Shown: positions 1-6,003, counted from the stretch's first letter. The stretch is DNA of 6,744 bases from Gammaproteobacteria bacterium (GCA_030641945.1 DAOWLL010000095.1:1-6744); one strand, 5' to 3'. Program-made: numbers and translations. The notes: generated by a model from the letters alone, not told the origin.

Positions 1-1
1 G

Positions 2-76
2 TACATAGACAACCGCAAACTGCATCGAGGATACAGTTGTTTCCGGGTCTGGTGGAACGATGCCGCGCATATATAA
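2..76 (+). CDS. Possible 3' end of a gene cut by the left edge
   Basis: Plus-strand frame 2 is open from the first base to a TAA at 74-76. It gives about 24 residues ending in RVWWNDAAHI, with a mix of charged and aromatic residues that looks like a real protein tail. It would end 10 nt from the end of the convergent yqha gene, which is normal bacterial packing. I do not recognise the family. The stretch is too short to rule out chance, since frame 1 is also open here as a shadow of yqha. No terminator is visible in the short gap. Confidence 0.3.
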   Translation, partial: YIDNRKLHRGYSCFRVWWNDAAHI

Positions 77-86
77 TGTCAACTCA

Positions 87-575
87 TCAGTGCTTGTTTA
101 TCTTGTCAACGACGGCCATGCCCAGCGCGGACAGAACAAACGTTAAATGGATGATCACGTACCACATGAGCTTGTTGTCAGGGATCTGCTGCGCATTCAT
201 GAATGCTTTCAGTAAATGAATGGAAGAAATGGCAACGATTGAAGCGGCAACTTTCTGCTTTAATGAGCCGGCGTCGAGCTTGCCCAGCCAGGAAAGTTTT
301 TCCTTGCCTTCTTCGATATCAATCTGCGAGACAAAGTTTTCGTAGCCGCTGAGCATGACCATGACCAGCAGGCCGCCTACCAGGGCCATATCGACCAGGC
401 TGAGTACCACCAGTACCAGGTCTGCTTCCTTCAAGGAGAGCACCAGCGGCAGGGTGTGAATGGCTTCCTGGAAGAATTTCACACCTAGCAGCAACACGGC
501 AATGCTGAGTCCAAAATAAATAGGGGCCAGCAACCAGCGGCTGGCATACATGCTGTTCTCTAGTAAACGTTCCAT
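87..575 (-). CDS. yqhA: YqhA-family (UPF0114) inner-membrane protein
   Basis: This encodes a 162-residue integral membrane protein of the YqhA/UPF0114 family; E. coli YqhA is about the same length. Four hydrophobic segments are visible, at about residues 15-35, 53-75, 108-125 and 137-156. Recognisable family features are the N-terminal [14 protein letters not shown], the SGYENFVS stretch after helix 2 (76-83) and a polar loop with [17 protein letters not shown] before helix 3. The biochemical role of the family is not established. The frame stays open upstream to 698, but the start at 575 (ATG) is chosen because the protein then begins exactly where family members do and the extra residues lack similarity. 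The ribosome site is weak (CGAGAA upstream). It is divergent from srkA, with a 106-nt shared upstream region. Confidence 0.9.
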   Translation of the reverse strand: MERLLENSMYASRWLLAPIYFGLSIAVLLLGVKFFQEAIHTLPLVLSLKEADLVLVVLSLVDMALVGGLLVMVMLSGYENFVSQIDIEEGKEKLSWLGKLDAGSLKQKVAASIVAISSIHLLKAFMNAQQIPDNKLMWYVIIHLTFVLSALGMAVVDKINKH

Positions 576-681
576 AAATGTTTCTCGGATTTCAGATCGG
601 GCAATTTTACCTGAACAACTTTGCGGATGTTGGACTGGCTCAGGACGAATGAGTTTATTCAGCGTAACATACGCAATCATC
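576..681. promoter_or_regulatory. Divergent intergenic region between yqha and srkA
   Basis: Both flanking genes read outward, so their promoters should lie here or in the neighbouring 5' ends. On the minus strand, TTGTTC (complement of 613-618) and TGAAAT (complement of 589-594) are 18 bp apart and could serve yqha. On the plus strand, TTGGAC (630-635) and TTTATT (655-660) are 19 bp apart, which is weak. No clear operator palindrome was seen. These boxes were matched by eye and are only suggestive. Confidence 0.25.
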
Positions 682-1662
682 ATGAATCTCGAACACAATT
701 ATAACGCGCTGGAGCCTGACATCATTCTTCAGGCCGTCGAGTCCGTTGGCCATATCACCTCCGGGCGCATGCTCGCGCTCAACAGTTATGAAAACCGTGT
801 CTATCGCATAGAACTGGAAACAGGGGCGCCGCTGGTTGTGAAGTTTTACCGTCCGGACAGGTGGAGTGATGATGCCATCATGGAAGAACACGCGTTTGCA
901 CTTGAGCTGGCGTCAGAGGAAATACCCGTAGTAGCGCCGCTTGCATATGATGGTGCAACACTGCTGCAATTTGGAGGCTATCGTTTTACCTTGTACCCGT
1001 TGCAGGGTGGACGCTGGCCGGATCTTGAATACACCGAGGATATGATCTGGATGGGGCGATTTATCGCACGCATTCATGCGGTTGGCAGTCGACACACATT
1101 TCAGCATCGTGCGGAAATCGGCATACAGCGCCTTGGCAATGATGCCGTTGAATACCTGCGGGCAAACAATTTCATCCCCGTCCACCTGGAGCAGGCCTAT
1201 CAAACGTTGGCGGGCGATCTATTGCTTATCATAGAGCAGCGCTTTGGACAGGCAGGTGACTTTTCCAGATTGCGGCTGCATGGCGACTGTCATCGAAGCA
1301 ATGTTTTATGGACAGACAGGGGGCCGCATTTTGTTGATCTGGATGATTGTTGCAATGGCCCTGCAATACAGGACTTATGGATGCTGCTGTCGGGTGAGCG
1401 TTCTGAGATGACTGTGCAAATGATTGATCTGCTGGAAGGCTACAATGAATTTGCTTCTCTGGACATGGCAGAGATGAACCTGATCGAGGCACTGCGCACA
1501 CTGCGTATGATGCATTACGCTGCGTGGCTGGCCAGGCGCTGGAATGATCCGGCATTTCCGCAGGCATTTCCCTGGTTTGACAGCACGCAGTACTGGGAAC
1601 AGCACGTACTGGAACTTCGCGAACAACTGGCGCGCATGCAGGAACCGGTTTTGACAGTGTAA
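682..1662 (+). CDS. srkA: Stress response serine/threonine protein kinase SrkA (YihE/RdoA)
   Basis: A 326-residue cytosolic kinase of the APH-like fold; E. coli SrkA has 328 residues. In E. coli it is a Cpx-regulated Ser/Thr kinase that counters stress-induced cell death. Visible motifs are the N-lobe loop NSYENRVY (34-41), VVKFYRP with the ATP-contacting Lys54, the catalytic loop [11 protein letters not shown] (200-210, Asp202 as base, Asn207) and the metal-binding FVDLDD (217-222, Asp219). The family stretch [11 protein letters not shown] (226-236) and C-terminal [17 protein letters not shown] also match. All kinase residues I can check are present. The ATG at 682 matches the family N-terminus and length but has no good ribosome site. 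An in-frame ATG at 649, with AGGA only 3 nt before it, would add 11 residues. Its TAA overlaps the ATG of the SRAP gene, which implies translational coupling. Confidence 0.95.
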   Translation: MNLEHNYNALEPDIILQAVESVGHITSGRMLALNSYENRVYRIELETGAPLVVKFYRPDRWSDDAIMEEHAFALELASEEIPVVAPLAYDGATLLQFGGYRFTLYPLQGGRWPDLEYTEDMIWMGRFIARIHAVGSRHTFQHRAEIGIQRLGNDAVEYLRANNFIPVHLEQAYQTLAGDLLLIIEQRFGQAGDFSRLRLHGDCHRSNVLWTDRGPHFVDLDDCCNGPAIQDLWMLLSGERSEMTVQMIDLLEGYNEFASLDMAEMNLIEALRTLRMMHYAAWLARRWNDPAFPQAFPWFDSTQYWEQHVLELREQLARMQEPVLTV

Positions 1663-2315
1663 TGTGTGGACGAATAGATGCCCATGATCCTGTCGGTGTA
1701 AACAACCTGGTCAGTGTGCTGGATGTGGTTATACCCAAAGACAGGTTTCCTCCGAGATACAATGTTGCACCGGGCATGATGCTGGGGGCAGTCTGCTACA
1801 AGGTGGATTTTGAGGTGGCGAACATGCACTGGGGTATAGTGCCGCACTGGGCAAAGCCGGGACAATTCGAGCGTCCTCTTATCAATGCACGTGCGGAAAC
1901 CATTCATGATAAACCTTCGTTTAAAAAACTGATTGCACGTACACGCGTGATTGTTCCGGTTAACGGCTTCTATGAATGGCGACGCACTGAAGGCAAGAAA
2001 GCTACATTTTATTTCAAGTCAGATAATCAGGAAGCATTGGCGCTGGCTGGTATTTACCAGATCAACCGTGAGGGTGAAATGCAGTGCTGTTTAATTACAA
2101 CCGAGGCAAACGATGTGATGCGGCCTGTACATGATCGTATGCCGGTCCTGATCCCACAGGATGCGATGCAGGACTGGCTGCGATCGGAGGATACTCATGT
2201 AATTGATGCGTTGATGAAGCCGGCTGATGACAGCATCATAGCCATAGAGGTTTCCAGTTATGTAAACAATGCGCATAACGAAGGTGAAAAATGCATCGAA
2301 CCTGTTAAAAAATAA
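1662..2315 (+). CDS. yedK: SRAP-domain abasic-site processing protein (YedK/HMCES family)
   Basis: A 217-residue single-domain SRAP protein. The family binds abasic sites in single-stranded DNA and forms a stable thiazolidine crosslink through its N-terminal cysteine after Met removal, shielding the lesion at replication forks. The start is fixed by MCGR, which makes Cys2 the catalytic residue. The other active-site residues known from E. coli YedK are visible: Asn75 in LINARAET, Glu105 in NGFYEW and the His in VHDRMPV (His157 here). Further family blocks are RYNVAPG (32-38), WGIVPHWAK (57-65) and CLITTEAN (143-150). The active site appears intact. The ATG shares its first base with the srkA stop (TAATG), so it is probably translated by reinitiation from srkA. 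No LexA-type operator was seen directly upstream, but the region lies inside srkA. Confidence 0.95.
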   Translation: MCGRIDAHDPVGVNNLVSVLDVVIPKDRFPPRYNVAPGMMLGAVCYKVDFEVANMHWGIVPHWAKPGQFERPLINARAETIHDKPSFKKLIARTRVIVPVNGFYEWRRTEGKKATFYFKSDNQEALALAGIYQINREGEMQCCLITTEANDVMRPVHDRMPVLIPQDAMQDWLRSEDTHVIDALMKPADDSIIAIEVSSYVNNAHNEGEKCIEPVKK

Positions 2316-2378
2316 ATTCACTCAACAAAGTGTATACACATTAATAATTTAATTTGAGTTATGTAATCAGGAGAAACT
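2316..2378 (+). promoter_or_regulatory. AT-rich leader with ribosome site deciding a GTG start
   Basis: This 63-nt gap is strongly AT-rich. It contains the 8-bp palindrome TGTATACA (2331-2338) followed by TTAATAATTTAA, which could be part of a promoter, although no convincing -35/-10 pair was found. The ribosome site AGGAG at 2369-2373 sits 5 nt before a GTG at 2379 and fixes that codon as the start of the flavoprotein gene. Whether this gene has its own promoter or is read through from srkA and SRAP cannot be told. Confidence 0.4.
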
Positions 2379-2990
2379 GTGAAGATAACGATTATTAGCG
2401 GTAGTCACCGCAATCCATCACAAAGCGAAAAGATTGCTCGTCATATTGAAAAGACATTACAGCAGGAGCATGGAGTAGATGCCTGGTTATATACACTGGC
2501 TGACAACCCGCTGCCTTTGTGGGATCAAAGCCTATGGGAGGATAACCCGGAATGGAAAGATCGCCTGGCGCCGATTAGACAACAGCTGGCATCGAGTGAC
2601 GGTTTCGTGATTGTGTCTCCGGAATGGCACGGCCAGGTACCCTCCGGGCTGAAAAACTTTTTTCTGCTGTTTAACCGTTTTGAACTGGGGCATAAGCCGG
2701 CAATGATCGTTGCGGTATCAAGCGCGGATGGTGGTGCATACCCTGTGGCTGAACTGCGTATGAGCAGCTATAAAAACAACCGCATATGTTACATTCCCGA
2801 ACAGGTGATAGTGCGTAATGTTGAAAGTGTATTAAACGATAAAGCTGAAGATAATAACCAGGAAGCTGACGGCTACTTCAGGGAACGCATCAGCTGGTCG
2901 CTGGGGATATTGAAAGCTTATGCGGAGGCGATGAAATCGATGCGTAATTCAGTGCAGGTACATCACGACAAGTTCGGCAACGGCATGTAA
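2379..2990 (+). CDS. NADPH-dependent FMN reductase-like flavoprotein
   Basis: A 203-residue protein of the flavodoxin-like NADPH-dependent FMN reductase family (FMN_red). Members bind FMN and pass electrons from NAD(P)H to flavin, quinones, azo dyes or metals. Visible features are the phosphate-binding loop ISGSHRNPSQS (6-16) after the first strand, the flavin-contacting block SPEWHGQVPSGLKNFF (80-95, equivalent to the common PEYNGS.PG.LKNA) and a second loop SSADGGAYP (114-122). There is no signal peptide, so it is cytosolic. The start is GTG, supported by AGGAG 5 nt upstream. It lies 63 nt after the SRAP gene on the same strand and may join a stress operon, but the gap allows an independent promoter. 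Its true substrate cannot be read from the sequence. The C-terminal 40 or so residues extend beyond the core motifs. Confidence 0.88.
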   Translation: MKITIISGSHRNPSQSEKIARHIEKTLQQEHGVDAWLYTLADNPLPLWDQSLWEDNPEWKDRLAPIRQQLASSDGFVIVSPEWHGQVPSGLKNFFLLFNRFELGHKPAMIVAVSSADGGAYPVAELRMSSYKNNRICYIPEQVIVRNVESVLNDKAEDNNQEADGYFRERISWSLGILKAYAEAMKSMRNSVQVHHDKFGNGM

Positions 2991-2996
2991 TTTTTT

Positions 2997-3224
2997 CTCA
3001 ACGCAAAGGCGCGAAGACGCTAAGGCCGCCAAGTTTTTTTATATTATTTCAATCCATATTTGTAGTGAATACCCGGATTACGCGTTGCCATATCCGGGCT
3101 ACAAAACTGAAGTCGATGGGTTTTCTTGAAAAAAACAATCAGAGAACTCTGTGTTCTCTGTGCCTCCGTGGCTAAACCCTCATGTTTCTCTGCGCCCTTC
3201 GCGTCTCTGCGTCTTTGCGTTGAG
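2997..3224. repeat. Nested intergenic inverted-repeat element
   Basis: This block fills the convergent gap between the flavoprotein gene and the 328-residue gene. Its ends are 37-bp imperfect inverted repeats (2997-3033 and 3188-3224) that match at 30 of 37 positions when one is reverse-complemented, starting CTCAACGCAAAG. Nested inside are a CCCGGAT/ATCCGGG hairpin (3059-3105) and a short AGAGAAC/GTTCTCT hairpin (3141-3159). From general recall, elements with ACGCAAAG and CTCTGTG units are dispersed between genes in many environmental proteobacterial genomes and give rise to false ORFs. There is no transposase and no evident target-site duplication, so mobility is not shown. Folded RNA could act as a bidirectional transcription end. 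Confidence 0.8.
3059..3105. repeat. Inner palindromic hairpin, CCGGGCTACAAA type
   Basis: TTTGTAG (3059-3065) pairs with CTACAAA (3099-3105), and CCCGGAT (3072-3078) pairs with ATCCGGG (3092-3098). The two right arms are adjacent, while six unpaired bases (TGAATA) separate the two left arms. The loop is 13 nt. The CCGGGCTACAAA motif recalls common REP-like intergenic hairpins in proteobacteria. It sits inside the outer inverted repeat and looks like a separate repeat type inserted in or combined with it. Confidence 0.75.
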
Positions 3225-3227
3225 TAG

Positions 3228-4214
3228 TCAGGCTGTGCGCCAGCCATGGTTGGCGTTGTCGGCAGTCGAGATGGATGTGTCTGCTTCCTGCTGATTATTT
3301 TGCCGGGTCTTTCTCAGCATGGCTTCAACTCTTGCTGCCTTGATATACTTTTCTTCAATTATCCTGGGGTACAGCAGGTGCAGCTTGTCTACCATCATCG
3401 CATGCCTTCTGGCAGCAAGCTCGAGATTCTCGCGTTGAGCATCCTTGAGGAAATCGAGTAGCAATAACCACGGCGACATCCAGTTAATAAAGTCATTGAC
3501 CAGTGCAGCGTGAGTATTGTTCTCCCAATGTTCTTCGATAAACATCCTGGGGAATAGTCGCGGTGACATTTCGCGACCGACAAGATCCTGCTTAAGGTTT
3601 ATGCCTTTGAGGCCGTAACCATAACCGTTTGCTTCACGCAGGAACCATTGTGCTGATGGTCTGCTGCCGGCACGTGAATTAATCAACTGGTTTAACAGGT
3701 CGGCATGTGTATTGATGCCGTCAGAGAGTTTTGCTACATCTGACTTGAACTGGCTGCTGCATAGATTGCCCGCTCTCCATTTAAGTAAATCATTATCGTA
3801 GATATCACGGTCACAGCATACGCTGTCAATCAAGGCGAGTGGTTGTCTGGTGTCTTTCTCGAGTAACCAGAGTTCGTAATAATCACGAAACTCAAATGGT
3901 ACATCCGCAGCATAGTGGCGAACCACTTCGAGTAAACGCTCACCTTTGTGCTGGATTTCCTGGTAATGGTAGCAGGGCAGAACAGGGGCGCGTTCGAGAC
4001 CGCTTGCTTCGCTCCATATGCCAAAACGAATGTGAGGGTTATCGATATGGGCGAACTCCTCGGGATCGTCATCTGTTGTACTAAAGTGATCGCGGACGTA
4101 AAGAAGCCAGTTAACGCCGTCAGTGGTGACTGCCTCGGCGTCATCCAGCGCGATAACATTCATGACACCGCGGAATGGATTAAGAATCCGCTCACTGTAA
4201 CAGACGATATCCAT
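3228..4214 (-). CDS. Conserved-looking protein of unknown function, 328 residues
   Basis: I do not recognise a named domain. The protein starts MDIVCYSERILNPFRGV and has an N-terminal half rich in aromatic and acidic residues (DGVNWLLYV 32-40, IRFGIWSEASGLERAPV 62-78, VPFEFRDYYELWLLEK 105-120). Residues 245-256 hold a short hydrophobic run (MSPWLLLLDFLK), and about 255-305 should be a charged helical, possibly coiled-coil, region. The last 20-25 residues are polar and low-complexity. There is no signal peptide or clear membrane helix, so it is probably cytosolic. The pattern is reminiscent of hypothetical proteins seen in other gammaproteobacteria, but that is recall and gives no function. 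The ATG at 4214 has no visible ribosome site; Met18 at 4163 is a weaker alternative, also without one. The stop lies 3 bp from the intergenic repeat. Confidence 0.8.
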   Translation of the reverse strand: MDIVCYSERILNPFRGVMNVIALDDAEAVTTDGVNWLLYVRDHFSTTDDDPEEFAHIDNPHIRFGIWSEASGLERAPVLPCYHYQEIQHKGERLLEVVRHYAADVPFEFRDYYELWLLEKDTRQPLALIDSVCCDRDIYDNDLLKWRAGNLCSSQFKSDVAKLSDGINTHADLLNQLINSRAGSRPSAQWFLREANGYGYGLKGINLKQDLVGREMSPRLFPRMFIEEHWENNTHAALVNDFINWMSPWLLLLDFLKDAQRENLELAARRHAMMVDKLHLLYPRIIEEKYIKAARVEAMLRKTRQNNQQEADTSISTADNANHGWRTA

Positions 4215-4464
4215 ACATAAAATATAGCGTATATGTAATTGATATGTGTAATATTAAGGCAACTCAGTCCAAATATGATGTCAGTACAGCGGGCGCTATA
4301 TGGTTTTTAATGTTCGGCCATTAGTGTTCCTTATGGAGCAGGCGTCGATCGATAGAAATAATTTTGGTTTTATGCGATATGAATACCTGTGCTAATTTAA
4401 CTCATGTCAGTTAACATTGACTTTTACGTGGTTATGCTGTGTTGACAACCAAAGGGGAATGCCT
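4215..4464. other. AT-rich intergenic stretch without a recognised gene
   Basis: This 250-nt gap lies between the divergent 328-residue gene and the first micro-ORF, so promoters for both are expected here. It is AT-rich near 4215-4255. Close matches to bacterial -35 hexamers occur (TTGACT at 4417-4422, TTGACA at 4442-4447), but neither has a good -10 box at the right distance; TATGCT at 4433-4438 is only 10 nt from the first. The only plus-strand ORFs seen are about 10 to 20 codons and lack ribosome sites. No RNA gene was recognised. Confidence 0.4.
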
Positions 4465-4572
4465 ATGTTGCAAGGAGACGATCGCGTCATCTGGGGCAAT
4501 CTTTTCAAAGTGTTAGCAGTGCTCGTGGTCGTTATGCTGGCACTCATTGTGCTGGCGAATGTATTGGCCTGA
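4465..4572 (+). CDS. Small single-helix membrane protein (35 residues)
   Basis: This short ORF encodes MLQGDDRVIWGNLFKVLA followed by a long run of Val, Leu, Ala and Ile, ending in TGA at 4570-4572. A polar N-terminus of about 12 residues precedes one strongly hydrophobic segment (about 13-34), typical of bacterial micro-membrane proteins. The start is set by AGGGG at 4453-4457, which is 7 nt before the ATG at 4465; an ATG at 4459 in the same frame is too close to that site. I do not recognise the family. It lies upstream of another tiny membrane ORF and an HMA-like gene, all on the plus strand before a terminator. The good ribosome site and amphipathic layout favour a real gene; comparison across genomes would decide. 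Confidence 0.6.
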   Translation: MLQGDDRVIWGNLFKVLAVLVVVMLALIVLANVLA

Positions 4573-4657
4573 CAAAATTGAGCAATTATCACCTGCCCGG
4601 TTGATAGCAATCTCAGCAGTGGCTAACTGCGGCCGGTTGCTGTGATACGCTCTCACC

Positions 4658-4765
4658 ATGGATAAAACAGCGCTTGTAATAACATTTCTAGTCGCGTTTA
4701 TCGCAGCCTTGCTTGTTTTTCTACGCCTCTATTTTGGTGGTCAAATGACCCACTGGTTCAGTTGA
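4658..4765 (+). CDS. Possible small single-helix membrane protein (35 residues)
   Basis: An ATG at 4658 opens 35 codons ending in TGA at 4763-4765. The product starts MDKTALVITFLVAFIAALLV, giving one membrane helix (about residues 5-23), followed by a short tail with Arg, aromatic residues and His (FLRLYFGG, then QMTHWFS). No good ribosome site precedes it (ACGCTCTCACC), which weakens the case. It sits between the 35-residue micro-ORF and the HMA-like gene, on the same strand. The family is not recognised. It could be a chance ORF in a GC-moderate spacer, but the coherent helix-plus-tail design makes it worth listing. Confidence 0.4.
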   Translation: MDKTALVITFLVAFIAALLVFLRLYFGGQMTHWFS

Positions 4766-4815
4766 TGTATCGCTGGTGGTGAGTACAATGGTGTAAGGCA
4801 CAGAAGCATTTCTGC

Positions 4816-4823
4816 AGGAGGTG
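4816..4823 (+). promoter_or_regulatory. Strong ribosome binding site
   Basis: AGGAGGTG is a near-perfect complement to the 16S rRNA 3' end. Its AGGAGG core ends 6 nt before the ATG at 4828, so it fixes the start of the HMA-like gene and suggests high translation. Confidence 0.85.
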
Positions 4824-4827
4824 TGTA

Positions 4828-5064
4828 ATGAGCGCAACAATCAGTGATGTAACGGTTCACATCGATGAAACCCTGAACGATCGTGAGCTGGTTAATCTTG
4901 AGCAGGCCATTCGCAGTGATGAAGGCATTGTTTCAGTCGGCCACAATGAAAAAGACAAACACTTTATGGTCGTACTTTATGATCCCGAAGAAATCAGGGG
5001 TAAGGACATTCTAAGCCGTGTTACCAATCAGGGCTTTCACGGCGAACTTATCGGGTTCCTGTAG
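4828..5064 (+). CDS. HMA-like ferredoxin-fold protein lacking the metal-binding CxxC
   Basis: A 78-residue protein whose pattern fits the beta-alpha-beta-beta-alpha-beta heavy-metal-associated fold: strand VTVHID (8-13), helix LNDRELVNLEQAIRS (16-30), strands IVSVGHN (34-40) and HFMVVLYDP (45-53), helix GKDILSRVTNQGF (58-70), strand HGELIGF (71-77). The classic GMTCxxC loop after strand 1 is absent and the protein has no cysteine at all, so copper or zinc binding of the usual HMA kind is unlikely. It could mediate protein contacts or bind another ligand. Translation should be strong given the AGGAGGTG site. Two micro-membrane ORFs lie just upstream and a strong terminator just downstream, so they may form one transcript. 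Similar CxxC-less HMA-like proteins are, from recall, found in other gammaproteobacteria without known function. Confidence 0.8.
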   Translation: MSATISDVTVHIDETLNDRELVNLEQAIRSDEGIVSVGHNEKDKHFMVVLYDPEEIRGKDILSRVTNQGFHGELIGFL

Positions 5065-5088
5065 AGCTCACTCATGGTTAAATCTAAT

Positions 5089-5114
5089 AACGCCCGAATG
5101 CGGGCGTTTTTTTA
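5089..5114 (+). terminator. Rho-independent terminator after the HMA-like gene
   Basis: CGCCCG (5091-5096) pairs perfectly with CGGGCG (5101-5106) around an AATG loop, extended by AA/TT pairs, and is followed by seven T residues (5107-5113). It lies 25 nt after the stop of the HMA-like gene and separates that transcript from slyD. Confidence 0.93.
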
Positions 5115-5197
5115 TTTGGGAAACCTGGGTTTGCTGTCCGCATCGGCACATTTCTGTTAAGGTTCCCGTTTTATTGATAGTGATTTAGAGAAAATAT

Positions 5198-5680
5198 ATG
5201 CATATTGGAGATCAGAAAGTCGTTACACTTCATTACACCCTGACGGATAACGAGGGTAAAGTCATCGATCAGTCGGAAGATGGTAGTTTTGCCTATCTAC
5301 AGGGTGCCGGCAATATAATCCCGGGCCTGGAAAATGCACTGGCAGGAAAATCTGCCGGCGAAGAATTGTCTGTTAACGTGTCGCCAGAAGAAGCTTATGG
5401 GGTTCGAGATGAGTCCATGTTGCAGCAAGTGCCCAAAAACATGTTTGAAGATACCGGCCAGATTGCTATTGGTACCCAGTTTCATGCGCAGGGGCCGAAT
5501 GGAGAAATGCTGGTTGTTACTGTGATTGAAGTGCAGGAAGAACACGTTGTGGTCGATGGTAACCATCCATTAGCTGGCGTGGAACTTAATTTTGATGTGA
5601 AAATTATAGAAGTGCGTGATGCTTCAGAAGAAGAAGTTGAGCATGGCCATGTTCACGGCCCTGAAGGACACCATCATTAA
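5198..5680 (+). CDS. slyD: FKBP-type peptidyl-prolyl isomerase SlyD
   Basis: A 160-residue cytosolic proline isomerase and chaperone. In E. coli, SlyD also binds nickel and helps hydrogenase maturation. The split FKBP domain is visible at 1-69 and about 128-140 (KVVTLHYTLTDNEGKVID, GAGNIIPGLENALAGKSAGE, SPEEAYGVRDE). The inserted IF chaperone domain covers about 76-120, and DGNHPLAG (120-127) leads back into the FKBP core. The tail carries six histidines in the last 12 residues (149, 151, 153, 158-160) but no cysteines. It is much shorter than the E. coli metal-binding tail, so nickel handling may be reduced. The ATG at 5198 gives the family N-terminus; AGAG at 5187-5190 is a modest ribosome site. 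It is bounded by terminators on both sides, so it is probably a single-gene unit. Confidence 0.96.
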   Translation: MHIGDQKVVTLHYTLTDNEGKVIDQSEDGSFAYLQGAGNIIPGLENALAGKSAGEELSVNVSPEEAYGVRDESMLQQVPKNMFEDTGQIAIGTQFHAQGPNGEMLVVTVIEVQEEHVVVDGNHPLAGVELNFDVKIIEVRDASEEEVEHGHVHGPEGHHH

Positions 5681-5717
5681 ATGCTAATTGATAAGTAAAA
5701 AACACATTACTATGTAG

Positions 5718-5749
5718 AAAGCCCTGCTAGAGCATAGCAGGGCTTTTTT
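5718..5749. terminator. Bidirectional rho-independent terminator after slyD
   Basis: GCCCTGCTA (5721-5729) and TAGCAGGGC (5735-5743) form a perfect 9-bp stem with a GAGCA loop, followed by six T residues (5744-5749). Three A residues before the stem give a short U run on the opposite strand. It can therefore end slyD and, less strongly, the convergent holin-like gene, whose stop is only a few bases away. Confidence 0.92.
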
Positions 5750-5751
5750 GT

Positions 5752-6003
5752 TCAGGTGAAAAGGTTGTATATCCAGGCGAAAATAGCACCGCCAATTAAG
5801 GCATCGACAAGCCCATAGAGTGAGCCGATGATGACCTGGTAGAGGCTGCCGTCATGAACATGTCCGGGGTAGATGGATGCAACTACCCTTAGAAAAGATC
5901 CACCAAATTCAGGCCACATCATATTGGCCATGCCAACGGCGAGCATAGCAAGTCCCCAGACAATGCCTGCAGCCAGTGCGAATGCTTTTATATTAAGACT
6001 CAT
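5752..6003 (-). CDS. Holin-like small two-helix membrane protein
   Basis: An 83-residue membrane protein with two hydrophobic segments (about 8-28 and 55-81) joined by a loop with WPEFGGSF and HVHDGS. The pattern MSLNIKAFALAAGIVWGL at the start and GLVDALIGGAIFAWIYNLF at the end resembles a chromosomal family that databases often label bacteriophage holin, from recall. No lysin, spanin or phage gene is near, so a lysis role is not supported; a housekeeping membrane role is as likely. The ATG at 6003 is backed by GAGGA on the minus strand (6011-6015), 7 nt upstream. It converges on slyD and shares its terminator. The alpha/beta hydrolase gene lies 85 nt upstream on the same strand, so cotranscription is possible. 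Confidence 0.75.
   Translation of the reverse strand: MSLNIKAFALAAGIVWGLAMLAVGMANMMWPEFGGSFLRVVASIYPGHVHDGSLYQVIIGSLYGLVDALIGGAIFAWIYNLFT

Noticed and set aside
550..681. Upstream extension of srkA to an ATG at 550
   Set aside because: The added residues overlap the divergent yqha start and have no counterpart in SrkA, whose N-terminus and length match the ATG at 682.
576..698. Upstream extension of yqha to 698
   Set aside because: The 41 added residues are polar, contain the probable promoter region and are absent from YqhA proteins, which begin at the [10 protein letters not shown] start.
1229..1907. Long minus-strand ORFs opposite srkA and the SRAP gene
   Set aside because: They lie wholly inside two well-supported genes, have no recognisable domains and show compositions typical of antisense shadows.
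3044..3247. 67-codon minus-strand ORF across the intergenic repeat
   Set aside because: Its product (rich in QRRRDAKGAEK and ATEAQRTQ) is simply the translation of the octamer repeat, a known source of false hypothetical proteins; it has no ribosome site.
4222..4301. 8-bp inverted repeat ATATAGCG/CGCTATAT, 64 nt apart
   Set aside because: Short arms in AT-rich DNA with a large spacer are likely by chance; no linked motif supports an operator or RNA fold.
4576..4587. AATTGAGCAATT palindrome after the first micro-ORF
   Set aside because: A 5-bp stem with a 2-nt spacer and no T run is too weak for a terminator, and nothing marks it as an operator.
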